Origin: Nitrospirota bacterium
GTDB lineage: Bacteria; JACPQY01
Assembly: GCA_016180645.1 (NCBI GenBank)
Contig: JACPAV010000012.1
Location: 38,031 to 102,030, forward strand
Length of the DNA stretch: 64,000 bases
Reading direction: 5' to 3'
Shown here: piece after piece, positions 1 through 8,626 of the stretch
Numbering within the stretch: position 1 is the stretch's first letter
How the letters are laid out: each line of letters begins with the position of its first letter
The notes under the pieces: model-generated
Databases searched by the model: none
Told to the model about the DNA's origin: nothing
Seen by the model: only the letters and a program-made list of their open reading frames with translations
Translations under genes and position numbers: made by a program

Positions 1-715
1 GACGGGCCGTAACATTCGAGTAGACCGGGATCGCAGGTTTCCGGAAGGTGAACCGCGCAAGCAGCTCCTGCATGCGGTCCGCGGCGGGCTGCATCAGGGA
101 GCAGTGGAAGGGGGCGCTCACGGAGAGGGGAATCACCCTCTTGGCGCCCCGCCCGCGGGCTTCTTCACCCGCCTTCTTGACCGCCGCCGCCTCTCCGGCA
201 ATGACAATCTGTCCGCTCCCGTTATAGTTGGCGGGGGAGACGACGCCGTTTCCGGAGGACACACTGCGGCAAACCTCGTCCAGCGCCGCACGATCGAGTC
301 CCAGCACGGCCGCCATGGCGCCCCGACCGGGCGGAACCGCATCCTGCATATACCGGCCACGCTCCCTCACGCATTGGAGGGCATCGGCGAATTCCATCGC
401 TCCGGCGGCCACGAGGGCCGAAAACTCTCCGAGACTGTGCCCTGCGCATGCGGTGGGCGTGAGGTCGAAACTCTTTCTGAGATGCTGGAGCGCGGCCACG
501 CTTGCCGCGAGGATGGCCGGCTGGGTATTCGCGGTGAGGGTGAGTTCCGATTCCGGCCCCTCAAACATGAGTTTAAGGAGGGCGGTGCCGAGGGCCGGAT
601 CGACCCGCTCCAGGAGGGCACGGCAGTCGGCGTCCGTGTCGTACAGCGATTTCGCCATGCCGACGTACTGGCTCCCCTGGCCGGGGAAGATGAGCGCAAT
701 TTTTCTACTTACCAT
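1..715 (-). CDS. fabD: Malonyl-CoA:ACP transacylase, 3' end cut by window edge
   Basis: Transfers malonyl from CoA to acyl carrier protein to feed type II fatty-acid synthesis in the cytosol. The reading frame is open from an ATG at 715 to the first base of the window, giving about 238 residues of a protein usually near 310, so the C-terminus is missing. The N-terminus reads KIALIFPGQGSQYVGM, the nucleophile elbow is GHSLGE with catalytic Ser about residue 94, and the catalytic His lies in APFHCSLM at about residue 204. The start overlaps the fabH stop by 7 nt, so the genes are translationally coupled. Identification is by family motifs and by the plsX-fabH-fabD order, which is standard. Confidence 0.95.
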   Translation of the reverse strand, partial: MVSRKIALIFPGQGSQYVGMAKSLYDTDADCRALLERVDPALGTALLKLMFEGPESELTLTANTQPAILAASVAALQHLRKSFDLTPTACAGHSLGEFSALVAAGAMEFADALQCVRERGRYMQDAVPPGRGAMAAVLGLDRAALDEVCRSVSSGNGVVSPANYNGSGQIVIAGEAAAVKKAGEEARGRGAKRVIPLSVSAPFHCSLMQPAADRMQELLARFTFRKPAIPVYSNVTAR

Positions 716-1689
716 CGGAGGGTCATCGCGCCCCACGTCAGCCCTCCGCCCATGGCCGCCAGGATCACGACATCTCCTTCGCGCAGGCGGCCTTCTCGTG
801 AGGCTTCATCCAAGGCGATCGGCAGGGAAGCGGCCGACGTGTTGCCGTACTTGTCGATATTCACGAACACCTGGTCGTCCTTGAATCCGAGTCTTTCCTG
901 AATGGATCGGATGATCCGGAGATTGGCCTGGTGAATCATCAGGAGGCGCACGGTGTCGGGCTTGAGGCCGTTGCGTTCGATCTCTTTTCGGATCGCGGCC
1001 TCGGTGGCGCGCACGGCCCACTTGAAGACCTCGGGTCCGTTCATATGGATGAACTGCTCGCGCGCTTCCAGCATTTTCAAGCTCGGCGGCCGGGCCGATC
1101 CGCCGCCGGGGATGCACAGGAAATTCCCGCCCTTGCCATCGGCGGCCAGATGGAACGACACGATTCCGCGCGACGAGCGTCCGTTCTTCGAGAGGACCGC
1201 CGCGCCCGCGCCGTCGCCGAACAGGATGCACGTTCCGCGGTCCTGCCAATCCGTCACTTTCGAGAGGAGATCGACGCCCACCACGAGTATTTTCCCCGCG
1301 TCGGTCGACTTGAGCATCGAATCGGCGACCGAGAGGGAGTGAACGAATCCGGAGCAGGCGGCGTAGAGGTCAAAGGCGAACGCGCGGGTCGCGCCGATTT
1401 CCTTCTGGATGAGGCATGCGGTGTTGGGCATGATGGAATCCGGGGTCGTCGTGGCGACGATGATGCCGTCCAGATCCTCCGGGCGCACTTTCGCCTGATG
1501 CAACGCCGCCGTCGCCGCGCGCGCGCCGAAAATCGAGCTGGATTCCCCTTCCGCGGCAATCCGGCGCTCCCGGATGCCGGTCCGTTCGACAATCCAGGCG
1601 TCCGAGGTCTTGACCATCTTCTCGAGGTCGGCATTCGTGAGGCGTCGCTCGGGCAGGGCGCTTCCGAGGCCGGCGATGATGTTGCCCAC
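709..1689 (-). CDS. fabH: Beta-ketoacyl-ACP synthase III
   Basis: Condenses acetyl-CoA (or another acyl-CoA primer) with malonyl-ACP to start fatty-acid elongation. At 326 aa it has the family's normal length. The thiolase-fold catalytic triad is visible: Cys112 in YAACSGF, His253 in MIHQANLRI and Asn283 in YGNTSAAS. The start is 1 nt past the plsX stop and the stop overlaps the fabD start, so it is the middle gene of a coupled operon. FabH is the usual control point of chain initiation. No anomaly seen. Confidence 0.97.
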   Translation of the reverse strand: MGNIIAGLGSALPERRLTNADLEKMVKTSDAWIVERTGIRERRIAAEGESSSIFGARAATAALHQAKVRPEDLDGIIVATTTPDSIMPNTACLIQKEIGATRAFAFDLYAACSGFVHSLSVADSMLKSTDAGKILVVGVDLLSKVTDWQDRGTCILFGDGAGAAVLSKNGRSSRGIVSFHLAADGKGGNFLCIPGGGSARPPSLKMLEAREQFIHMNGPEVFKWAVRATEAAIRKEIERNGLKPDTVRLLMIHQANLRIIRSIQERLGFKDDQVFVNIDKYGNTSAASLPIALDEASREGRLREGDVVILAAMGGGLTWGAMTLRW

Positions 1690-1690
1690 G

Positions 1691-2701
1691 TCAGTTCTTG
1701 ACCATGTGGTGAAACACCCGTTCCATCTGGCCGATCAAGTCCTTGTGCGCCAGCTCGGAAGCGGATCGGACGGCGTTGCGGATGGCCTTGGGCGATGAAG
1801 CGCCGTGCGAAATGATGGTGATGCCGCGCACGCCCAGAAGAGGCGCCCCGCCGTATTCGGCATAGTCGAGTCGCTTCGCAAGTTCCTTGAGATAGAGCGC
1901 TGGGACGGCCGACACCACCTTGCGGAAGGTTGATTTGGTGAGCTCCGTCTTGATGAGCGAGAGGATCATTTCCGCGAGACCTTCGCTGGCCTTTAGGATC
2001 GCATTGCCGACGAAACCGTCGCAGACGACCACGTCGACCTTACCCTTGAAAATGTCCCGCCCTTCCACGTAGCCGGTGTACCGGACGGGCGCCGCCTTCA
2101 GCGCCTCCGCCGTTTTTTGGGTTAAGTCGTTTCCCTTGGATTCCTCTTCGCCGTTCGCGAGGAGCCCCACCGTGGGGGCCGATTTACCCAGGAGCGCCTT
2201 CATGTACGTGGCGCCCATCACGGCGAAATCCCGGAGGTGTTGCGGTTTGCAATCGACATTCGCGCCCGCGTCGATGAGGAGACAGGTGGAGTTGTTGGTC
2301 GGAACGGGGGTGGCGATGGCGGGCCGTTCGATGTCCGCGAGCCGTTTCAGGGTGAAGAGCGCACACGCCATCACCGCGCCGGAGTTGCCCGCGCTGACGA
2401 AGGCAGAGGCTTTTCCATTCCTTACCGCTTCAAGTCCCACCACGATGGACGAACCTTTCCGACGGATGGCCTTGGCGGGGCTCTCGTCCATGGCCACCAC
2501 ATCGGGGGCGTCCAGAACCTCGATGGGGAGGTCGTAATAGGAGAAGCGCTTCAGCTCATGATCCACGGTGTTCTTGCGGCCTACGAGGAGCACCGGAATC
2601 TTGAGGTCGCGGGCGGCCTGAATGGCGCCGTCCACCGCGGCCATCGGCGCGTGATCGCCGCCCATCGCGTCCACCGCGACGGGAAGAATTTTCGGGGTCA
2701 A
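1691..2701 (-). CDS. plsX: Phosphate acyltransferase PlsX
   Basis: Makes acyl-phosphate from acyl-ACP for the PlsX/PlsY route of phosphatidic-acid synthesis; peripheral to the inner face of the membrane. The 336 aa match the family. The N-terminus has the signature VAVDAMGGDHAP, and the C-terminal part carries EYGGAPLLGVRG, also typical. It lies 4 nt after rpmF and 1 nt before fabH. The yceD-rpmF-plsX-fabH-fabD order is widespread in bacteria and links lipid synthesis to ribosome production. Confidence 0.97.
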   Translation of the reverse strand: MTPKILPVAVDAMGGDHAPMAAVDGAIQAARDLKIPVLLVGRKNTVDHELKRFSYYDLPIEVLDAPDVVAMDESPAKAIRRKGSSIVVGLEAVRNGKASAFVSAGNSGAVMACALFTLKRLADIERPAIATPVPTNNSTCLLIDAGANVDCKPQHLRDFAVMGATYMKALLGKSAPTVGLLANGEEESKGNDLTQKTAEALKAAPVRYTGYVEGRDIFKGKVDVVVCDGFVGNAILKASEGLAEMILSLIKTELTKSTFRKVVSAVPALYLKELAKRLDYAEYGGAPLLGVRGITIISHGASSPKAIRNAVRSASELAHKDLIGQMERVFHHMVKN

Positions 2702-2705
2702 GGGC

Positions 2706-2885
2706 CTACTTTTCCGCCGGGAAGATTTCGCGTTCCTTGTACGTTCCGCACTGGGGGCAGACCGTGTGCGGGCGCTTCACGTTTCCACACTTCGGGCATT
2801 TGGAGGAGGCCGGCACGGCCAGGCCCGTATGGGTCCGCTTCGAGAGCGTTCGGGACCGTGAATGTTTGCGCTTGGGATTTGGCAT
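2706..2885 (-). CDS. rpmF: 50S ribosomal protein L32
   Basis: Small zinc-ribbon protein of the large ribosomal subunit, 59 aa. It starts MPNPKRKHSRSR and has two Cys pairs, CPKCG and CPQCG, that form the zinc site. I chose the ATG at 2885 rather than a longer in-frame reading because the family begins MPxPKRK and an AGGAG ribosome-binding site lies 5-9 nt upstream on the minus strand. The gene sits between yceD and plsX in the usual order. Confidence 0.96.
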   Translation of the reverse strand: MPNPKRKHSRSRTLSKRTHTGLAVPASSKCPKCGNVKRPHTVCPQCGTYKEREIFPAEK

Positions 2886-2922
2886 GTGAACTCCTGACAG
2901 TCGTGCGGAGCCTCGGACGCCC

Positions 2923-3483
2923 CTAGCGGGGGCAGCCGCAGGCTCCCGGGTTGAGGTTTGCGCCGCACCGGGGGCACAGGCCTTTGCATTCCTCACGGCA
3001 GAGGAATCGCATCGGCACGGCGAGGTTCATGTGTTCCTCGATCATCGGATCGAGGTCGATCATACCAGAAAAGTAGGCTTCCGTCCCCATCTCCTCCGCC
3101 GAGAGTTCCACGTCGGCGCGACCGGCGCCACGGCCGTGTGGAGCATTTCGATGGCCGCCCCGCCGGTGGGAGGCTCGATCGGGTTCGTCCTCCATTTCGA
3201 CCACCTCCTTGCGGGGGACGCACAGAAGGTCGAACTTGTATCGGAGCGGGCAGGGGAACTCCGCCAGACAGCGCACGCAAACGGCTTGAACCGTGACAGC
3301 AAGTGATCCCCTTACGAGCACGTCTCGATGGCTTCGCTGGAGGTGGATCTCGGCTTCGAGCGGCCGGGTAAACGTGAGATCATCCACCATGCTCCGCTTC
3401 TGATGATGCTTGAGCCAGTCGACATCCATCTCGACGCGAAGTGACATGCCTTCCTGCGGTATCTGATCCACCCTGATTTTCAT
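2923..3483 (-). CDS. yceD: DUF177/YceD family protein
   Basis: Family DUF177 (YceD/YlbN) proteins are encoded just before rpmF in most bacteria and in plants take part in 23S rRNA accumulation; the biochemical role is not settled. The 186-aa product has the family core with a CxxC (VCVRCLAEFPC) near residue 70 and an added C-terminal Cys-rich tail (CREECKGLCPRCG, then CGC) that looks like a zinc ribbon. A His/Gly/Arg-rich, low-complexity stretch (about residues 103-125) splits the middle of the protein and is unusual. First gene of the minus-strand lipid operon, with a clear promoter 70-95 nt upstream. Confidence 0.85.
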   Translation of the reverse strand: MKIRVDQIPQEGMSLRVEMDVDWLKHHQKRSMVDDLTFTRPLEAEIHLQRSHRDVLVRGSLAVTVQAVCVRCLAEFPCPLRYKFDLLCVPRKEVVEMEDEPDRASHRRGGHRNAPHGRGAGRADVELSAEEMGTEAYFSGMIDLDPMIEEHMNLAVPMRFLCREECKGLCPRCGANLNPGACGCPR

Positions 3484-3523
3484 GGGATGTCGTTTGTGAT
3501 TGTGCTTTGCCCGGTCTCAATAT

Positions 3524-3543
3524 CTCGATCGGGTCCGATCGAG
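3524..3543. promoter_or_regulatory. Perfect palindrome at the start of the yceD operon transcript
   Basis: Two 9-bp arms (CTCGATCGG and CCGATCGAG) with a 2-bp centre. The site begins at the predicted transcription start of the yceD-rpmF-plsX-fabH-fabD operon and covers roughly +1 to +20. This is the position expected for a repressor operator of a fatty-acid operon, as with FapR in Firmicutes, although the sequence is not a FapR box. It could instead be a leader hairpin. Confidence 0.5.
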
Positions 3544-3550
3544 CGGGCGG

Positions 3551-3578
3551 ATTATCCCAATTTTCGTCCGCGTGTCAA
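3551..3578 (-). promoter_or_regulatory. Sigma70-type promoter of the yceD-fabD operon
   Basis: On the minus strand the -35 box TTGACA is at 3573-3578 and the -10 box GATAAT at 3551-3556, separated by 16 bp. The predicted start point is near 3544, about 60 nt before the yceD ATG. The -35 is a perfect consensus and the -10 differs at one position. It is placed correctly to drive all five lipid and ribosome genes. Confidence 0.7.
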
Positions 3579-3718
3579 ACGCCCCCATGTTGCGCGGTCC
3601 CGTGCCAAGACTTCGGGCGACTCAACGGCTCCCGCGTCAGTCCCGGTCGAACCTCACATTCCACTTTAAGTTTCCCAACGCCGCAAAAGCCTCTTTATAG
3701 GCAATCGTGGGATATTAC

Positions 3719-3747
3719 TTGACAAGAAAACCACAGAATTGTATATT
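3719..3747 (+). promoter_or_regulatory. Sigma70-type promoter of the dcw cluster
   Basis: A perfect -35 TTGACA at 3719-3724, a 17-bp spacer and a -10 TATATT at 3742-3747. The start point would fall near 3754, giving a leader of about 40 nt before the mraZ ATG at 3794, which has a GGAGG-like site just upstream (GACGGAGG). This is the strongest promoter-like sequence on the plus strand in this half of the window and likely feeds the whole cluster. Confidence 0.8.
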
Positions 3748-3793
3748 GTCCCATGAAATGGTATGAAATACCGTACGGATCTGACGGAGGCAC

Positions 3794-4234
3794 ATGGACA
3801 GTTTCAGAGGCAGTTTCGTCCACACAATTGACTCCAAGGGACGTCTCAGTATCCCCTCAAGATTTCGGCAACTTCTCAAGGAAGCTTATGCCGCGGACAG
3901 CCTTGTTTTGAGCCACTACGATGGGTGCCTCAGGGCCTTTCCGCTCGCCGTGTGGGAGAAGATGGAAGACCGAAACCGCGAGAAGTTGGATCTCCTTCCG
4001 TTTGCCGATCCCGCGGCGATTCGGACGATCCGCTCCATCAATGCCAATGCGCAAGAATGCGAGGTGGACCGATTGGGCCGGATTCTCGTTTCGAGGAATC
4101 TGCGCGAAGCGGGGGACCTCAGGCAGGACGTGGTGATCGTGGGGATGACGACCTATTTCGAAATTTGGGCACGCGAGCGCTGGTTGGCCCAGCTCGAGAA
4201 GGACCGCGAAGCGGCTGTTTCGGGTGGGGCATGA
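3794..4234 (+). CDS. mraZ: Transcriptional regulator MraZ
   Basis: First gene of the division and cell-wall cluster. MraZ is an AbrB-fold DNA-binding protein that represses its own operon and can modulate RsmH. The 146 aa contain the two family repeats: FRGSFVHTIDSKGRLSIPSRF near the N-terminus and CEVDRLGRILVSRNLREAG near residues 88-107, each with the DxxGR core. Its stop overlaps the rsmH start (ATGA). Autoregulation would act at the promoter 50-75 nt upstream, though only one box-like GTGGGA is visible there. Confidence 0.96.
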   Translation: MDSFRGSFVHTIDSKGRLSIPSRFRQLLKEAYAADSLVLSHYDGCLRAFPLAVWEKMEDRNREKLDLLPFADPAAIRTIRSINANAQECEVDRLGRILVSRNLREAGDLRQDVVIVGMTTYFEIWARERWLAQLEKDREAAVSGGA

Positions 4235-5157
4235 GTCCAGCGGGCCAGGCGTGGGAACACCAACCGGTGATGGTGAACGAAGTGGTTCAGTGGATGAACC
4301 CGTCGGCGAACAAAGTGTACGTTGACGGCACGCTGGGCGACGGCGGTCACTCGGAGGCGATCCTGGAGGCCTCGTCGCCGGACGGCATTGTCGTCGGCGT
4401 GGACGTCGATGACGATGCGATCCGTTCGGCGCGGGATCGTCTCCGCCGGTTCGGTGATCGTTTTCAGACCGTGCGTGGAAACTTCCGCCGTCTGCAATCT
4501 CTCTTGCGAGAGGCGCCGGCCTTTTCGCGCGAGGAGGCGAAAGCGGATGGCATCCTCTTCGATCTGGGCGGGAGCACGCGGCAGTTCCTCTCGCCCGAAC
4601 GGGGATTCAGCCTCAGCGCGGACGGGCCGCTCGACATGCGGATGGACCGCACGCTCCCGACGACGGCGGCCGATGTGGTGGCGGAGGAGCGTGAGGACCG
4701 GCTGGCCGAAATTTTCAAGGACCTGGGTGAAGAGCGGTTCGCGCGCCGGGTGGCCCGAGACCTGGTTCGTCGGCGAAGGCGAAACCCCATCAGGACTACG
4801 CGCGATCTCGCCGACTGCGTGGCGGGCGCGGTGGGGCCGCGACGCGGCCGTCTTCATCCGGCCACGAAGGTGTTCATGGCCCTCCGGATTTTCGTAAACG
4901 AGGAAATGGAAGCCCTGGAGGAGGGCCTGCGGGAGGCGATTCAAGCCCTGAAGCCGGGTGGACGATTCCTCGTGCTCACCTATCACTCGCTGGAGGACCG
5001 TCGAACGAAGCATGCTTTTCGCGATGCGAGCCGGGGAGATTCCCCGAAGTTTGTACTCTTATCCCGGAAACCTCTCACGCCCTCCGTTCGTGAACGGCGG
5101 GAGAATCCCCGTTCGCGCAGCGCGAAGCTCCGCGGTGTGGAGGCGCTGCCGGGGTGA
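4231..5157 (+). CDS. rsmH: 16S rRNA (cytosine(1402)-N(4))-methyltransferase
   Basis: SAM-dependent methylation of C1402 in 16S rRNA, a fine-tuner of the ribosomal P site. 308 aa. The Class I methyltransferase motif is VDGTLGDGGHS, followed by VGVDVDDDAI; the family signature LTYHSLEDRRTK and the PSxRERRENPRSRSAKLR tail are present. I set the start at the ATG overlapping the mraZ stop; the frame is open further upstream, but the protein there would only be the mraZ sequence read out of frame. Overlaps ftsL by 4 nt. Confidence 0.96.
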   Translation: MSPAGQAWEHQPVMVNEVVQWMNPSANKVYVDGTLGDGGHSEAILEASSPDGIVVGVDVDDDAIRSARDRLRRFGDRFQTVRGNFRRLQSLLREAPAFSREEAKADGILFDLGGSTRQFLSPERGFSLSADGPLDMRMDRTLPTTAADVVAEEREDRLAEIFKDLGEERFARRVARDLVRRRRRNPIRTTRDLADCVAGAVGPRRGRLHPATKVFMALRIFVNEEMEALEEGLREAIQALKPGGRFLVLTYHSLEDRRTKHAFRDASRGDSPKFVLLSRKPLTPSVRERRENPRSRSAKLRGVEALPG

Positions 5158-5426
5158 AGTTGAAACTGGCCGTCCTCGGCCTTCTCAACGCCTTTCTCCT
5201 CCTGGGCTACGTCTGGTGCCGGCTCCAGACGTATGACATCGGCTACGAGATCAGCCGGAATCTCGAAGAGCTACAGACCGCTCGCGATTCGAATTCGAGG
5301 CTGAGGCTGGAGTACTCGCGGCTGTCTTCGCCGTCGCGAATTCGCGACGAGGCTGAAAACCGATTGGGCCTGAAGCCGCTCCGGCCGGCGCAGCGTGTGG
5401 TCTTGGAGGTTCCAGTCGGTGGATGA
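5154..5426 (+). CDS. ftsL: FtsL-like cell division protein
   Basis: A 90-aa bitopic protein: short N-terminus, one membrane helix (about residues 4-22, LAVLGLLNAFLLLGYVW), then a coiled coil (about 33-65) with an LExxxxRLGLKP ending. FtsL joins FtsB and FtsQ in the divisome and activates FtsWI. Sequence similarity in the family is low; the call rests on size, topology and position between rsmH and ftsI, which is diagnostic. It starts with GTG inside the rsmH stop (GTGA) and its 3' end overlaps the likely ftsI start. Confidence 0.85.
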   Translation: MKLKLAVLGLLNAFLLLGYVWCRLQTYDIGYEISRNLEELQTARDSNSRLRLEYSRLSSPSRIRDEAENRLGLKPLRPAQRVVLEVPVGG

Positions 5427-7140
5427 GCCGGTGAGATCCTGGCGCGAACGATCGTCCAGGCGATTCGCGGTCCTGACCGGAATACTGTCTCTGGCGCTCG
5501 CGGTCATCGGCGGGCGGGTATTCATGCTCGCCTATCTCACCGATCCGGAGATCGCGAACCGGGCGCGCCGGCAGCAGGGGGATGTCATTGAGCTGGCGCC
5601 GCGTCGAGGGAAGATCCTCGATCGCAACGGGACCCTCCTTGCCATCAGTCGCCAGATGGCCTCCGTGTACGCCCATCCGAGGAAAGTTCAGAACAAAGTC
5701 GCCGCGGCGCGCCGGCTGTCGCCGTTCGTCGGCCGATCGCCGGAAGCGGTTCTTCGCGATCTGCGTCAAAACAAGAACTTTGTCTGGATCGCCCGACAGG
5801 TGTCCCCTGCGGTCCGCGATGATCTTGAACGACGACCGATTGAGGGCGTGGGGTCATTTCCGGAGTACAAGCGGTTCTACCCCTCGGGCCCGATGGCCGC
5901 GCATGCGCTCGGCTTCGTCGGTCTCGACGGAAAGGGCCTGGAAGGGATCGAGCTCGCGTATGACACCCTCCTGAAAGGAAAATCCTCCACGCTGGTCATC
6001 ACCCGCGACGGGCTGGGCAACATGATTTTCGACGGCGTGTCGGATGAGTACGAGAGCGAGGGGCAGGGCCTCGTGCTGACGATGGATCTGAACGTCCAGT
6101 CGCTCGTCGATGCCCGCCTTCAGGAGGCCGTGGATTCCTCGGGAGCCAAGCGCGGCTGGGCCGTGGCGATGGACCCGCAGAGGGGCGAGATTCTGGCCTG
6201 GTCCACCGTTCCAAGCTTTGATCCGAACGCCTTCCGAACCCTCTCGCCTCATCAGTGGAAGAATCACCTGGTGGCCGACGCCATCGATCCCGGCTCCACC
6301 CTGAAGGCCATCGTGATGACCGCCGCGCTGGAGACCGACGCCTTCAACGAGAAGGACACCCTGTACTGTGAGAACGGCGAGTACAAGTTCTACGACCGTG
6401 TGATCCACGATTTCCACAAATATGAGAGGCTCAATTTCCTCGAGGTGTTCCAGCTTTCGAGCAACATCTGCGCCGCGAAAATCGGGGTCGATCTCGGGCG
6501 AAAGACGGTCTATGAATTTGTGAAAAAATTCGGTCTCGGCGACCGGACGGGGATCGACCTTCCCGGCGAAATCCGGGGGTTGATCTCGCACTATTCGTCG
6601 TGGACGCCGGTGGACGTGGCGAACATTTCCTTTGGGCAGGGCCTGGCCGTGACTCCCATCCAGATCGCGGGCGTATTTTCCGCTTTTGCCAACGGTGGGC
6701 AGCTCGTTACGCCTCACCTTGCGAAGAAAGTGACCGACGCGCATGATCGATTGGTGAGGGAGATCGACTTTCCACCCGGCCGCCGGGTGGCCTCCGCTCG
6801 CACCATCGAGCGCGCCGTGCGGATTCTGGAAAGCGTGGTGACCGACAAGGGCACGGGCCGTCTCGGGATGGTCGAAGGATACCGCGCGGCCGGCAAGACG
6901 GGAACGGCGCAGAAATTGGATCCCGTGACCAAGACGTATTCGAAGGACGCCTACGTGGCCTCTTTCGTCGGATTCGCGCCGGCGGATTCGCCGCGGGTGG
7001 TTCTGCTGGTCATGCTGGACGAACCGCGAAAGATCATCTACGGCGGGGTTGTGGCGGCGCCGGTCTTCCGGGCCATCATGACGGAACTGCTCCCCTATCT
7101 GGGTGTCTACCCGAACTCGGCTGACGTCCGCACATCCTGA
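5419..7140 (+). CDS. ftsI: Penicillin-binding protein, FtsI/PBP3-type transpeptidase
   Basis: Septal peptidoglycan transpeptidase, membrane-anchored with a periplasmic catalytic domain. N-terminal membrane helix about residues 18-38, PBP dimerisation domain, then the transpeptidase with all three motifs: S293-T-L-K296, S347-S-N349 and K493-T-G495. Length about 573 aa is normal. I choose GTG 5419 because a GGAGG (5405-5409) lies 9 nt upstream; GTG 5431 is also possible, and the frame is open back to an ATG at 5395. No PASTA domain. Preceded by ftsL and followed by murE, the standard order. Confidence 0.95.
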   Translation: MDEPVRSWRERSSRRFAVLTGILSLALAVIGGRVFMLAYLTDPEIANRARRQQGDVIELAPRRGKILDRNGTLLAISRQMASVYAHPRKVQNKVAAARRLSPFVGRSPEAVLRDLRQNKNFVWIARQVSPAVRDDLERRPIEGVGSFPEYKRFYPSGPMAAHALGFVGLDGKGLEGIELAYDTLLKGKSSTLVITRDGLGNMIFDGVSDEYESEGQGLVLTMDLNVQSLVDARLQEAVDSSGAKRGWAVAMDPQRGEILAWSTVPSFDPNAFRTLSPHQWKNHLVADAIDPGSTLKAIVMTAALETDAFNEKDTLYCENGEYKFYDRVIHDFHKYERLNFLEVFQLSSNICAAKIGVDLGRKTVYEFVKKFGLGDRTGIDLPGEIRGLISHYSSWTPVDVANISFGQGLAVTPIQIAGVFSAFANGGQLVTPHLAKKVTDAHDRLVREIDFPPGRRVASARTIERAVRILESVVTDKGTGRLGMVEGYRAAGKTGTAQKLDPVTKTYSKDAYVASFVGFAPADSPRVVLLVMLDEPRKIIYGGVVAAPVFRAIMTELLPYLGVYPNSADVRTS

Positions 7141-7147
7141 TCGACAC

Positions 7148-8626
7148 GTGAAACTCTCTGCCCTCCTCAAAGGAATCAAGCCGGTCCGGTGGAACGTGGC
7201 GCGGGACACGGAAATCCTTCACCTGACCGCGGATTCGCGGGACGTGAAGCGCGGCTCGGCCTTCATCGCCGTCCGGGGAACAAAGTCGGACGGCCATCAG
7301 TTCCTGGCTCAGGCGAGGGTGAACGGAGCGGCGGCGTGCATCGTCGAAACGGTGCCGGAAGGCGAGTTGGCCCGAAGCGTGCCTTGGGTCCTCGCTCCCA
7401 GCTCCCATGAGGCGATGATTCATGCGGCGAGAAATTTTTTCGGCGATCCGGCCTCCCAGATGACCGTGGTGGGGGTGACCGGCACGAATGGGAAAACGAC
7501 GTTCACCTACCTGATGGAAGGGGTGCTGGAAAGCGCGGGAATGCCCACCGGAGTCGTAGGGACCGTGAACTACCGGGCTCGTCGGAAGATCTGGCCCAGC
7601 AAGAACACCACACCGGGCGCGGTCGATCTCCAACGTATGCTCTCCGAAATTCTGAAAATTGGAGCCAAACACTGTGTCATGGAGGTCTCCTCCCACGCCC
7701 TCGACCAGAAGCGGGCGGACGGAATCGAATTCGACATCGTGGTCTTCACGAATCTGACCCAGGACCATTTGGACTATCATGCGGACATGGAAATGTATGG
7801 GAACGCGAAGCGCCGATTGTTCACCGAGCTCCTGGAATCCAGCCGGAAGAAGCGGAAGGCGGCCGTGGTGAATGTCGACAGCGCGTTCGGCGCGGCCCTC
7901 GCCCGCCAGCTCCATGGGCGGGTCGTCCGGTACGGATGGGAGACGGGTGACGTGCGGGTGTTGCAGTCGCGAGGCGATGAAAACGGAACCCAGGCCGTGG
8001 TGTCCACTCCCGAAGGCCCGGTGGAAGTTCACTCGGCGCTCGTCGGCCGTCACAATCTCTACAACATTCTTGCGGCCGTGGCCGCCGGTTGGGCGATGGG
8101 TCTGGGCCGGGAAGACATGAAGCGGGGCATTGCCCGCGTTCGCACGGTTCCGGGCCGGATGGAGAGGGTGGATCACGCCGGCCGATCCGTCTGGGTGGAC
8201 TACGCCCACACGCCCGATGCCTTGAAACACGTGCTTTTGGTGACGAAAAGCATCACGCCGGGCCACGTCACCTGCGTTTTCGGCTGCGGCGGCGACCGCG
8301 ATCGCGGGAAGCGTCCTCAGATGGGAAAGATTGCATCCACGCTCGCGGATCGCGTGATCATTACTTCAGACAATCCCCGCTCGGAGGACCCGCTCCGCAT
8401 CATTGAGGAGATCAAGCGAGGAATCGAGGCCCGGCCCGAGATCGAAATCCTTCCCCTTCCCGACCGCCGGCAGGCCATCGTCGAGGCGGTGCGAGGGTGC
8501 GGTCCCGGAGACGGCATTCTCCTCGCAGGGAAAGGGCATGAGGACTATCAGATCATCCGCGACAAGAAACTCCCCTTCAGCGATGTAGCGGTGGCGAGGG
8601 AAGCGTTGAAGGCCCATGCGTCCTGA
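7148..8626 (+). CDS. murE: UDP-MurNAc-tripeptide synthetase, meso-DAP adding
   Basis: Mur ligase that adds the third residue to the peptidoglycan stem. The ATP loop GTNGKTT is at residues 112-118 and the motif DNPR at 408-411; DNPR is the accepted marker for meso-diaminopimelate specificity, so the wall is of the DAP type. GTG at 7148 gives MKLSALLKG, the normal family start, 7 nt after the ftsI stop; an in-frame GTG at 7103 would add 15 residues inside ftsI. 492 aa. Overlaps murF by 11 nt. Confidence 0.96.
   Translation: MKLSALLKGIKPVRWNVARDTEILHLTADSRDVKRGSAFIAVRGTKSDGHQFLAQARVNGAAACIVETVPEGELARSVPWVLAPSSHEAMIHAARNFFGDPASQMTVVGVTGTNGKTTFTYLMEGVLESAGMPTGVVGTVNYRARRKIWPSKNTTPGAVDLQRMLSEILKIGAKHCVMEVSSHALDQKRADGIEFDIVVFTNLTQDHLDYHADMEMYGNAKRRLFTELLESSRKKRKAAVVNVDSAFGAALARQLHGRVVRYGWETGDVRVLQSRGDENGTQAVVSTPEGPVEVHSALVGRHNLYNILAAVAAGWAMGLGREDMKRGIARVRTVPGRMERVDHAGRSVWVDYAHTPDALKHVLLVTKSITPGHVTCVFGCGGDRDRGKRPQMGKIASTLADRVIITSDNPRSEDPLRIIEEIKRGIEARPEIEILPLPDRRQAIVEAVRGCGPGDGILLAGKGHEDYQIIRDKKLPFSDVAVAREALKAHAS

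Larger units (their letters stand above)
3484..3793. other. Divergent intergenic region between yceD and mraZ
   Basis: A 310-bp gap holding the minus-strand yceD promoter and palindrome and, about 140 bp further, the plus-strand dcw promoter. A single GTGGGA at 3707-3712 resembles one MraZ box, but the usual array of three or four spaced boxes is not present. No gene or RNA gene seen. Confidence 0.8.

Noticed and set aside
3707..3712. MraZ box GTGGGA upstream of mraZ
   Set aside because: Only one unit is present; MraZ operators consist of several spaced units, so this could be chance.
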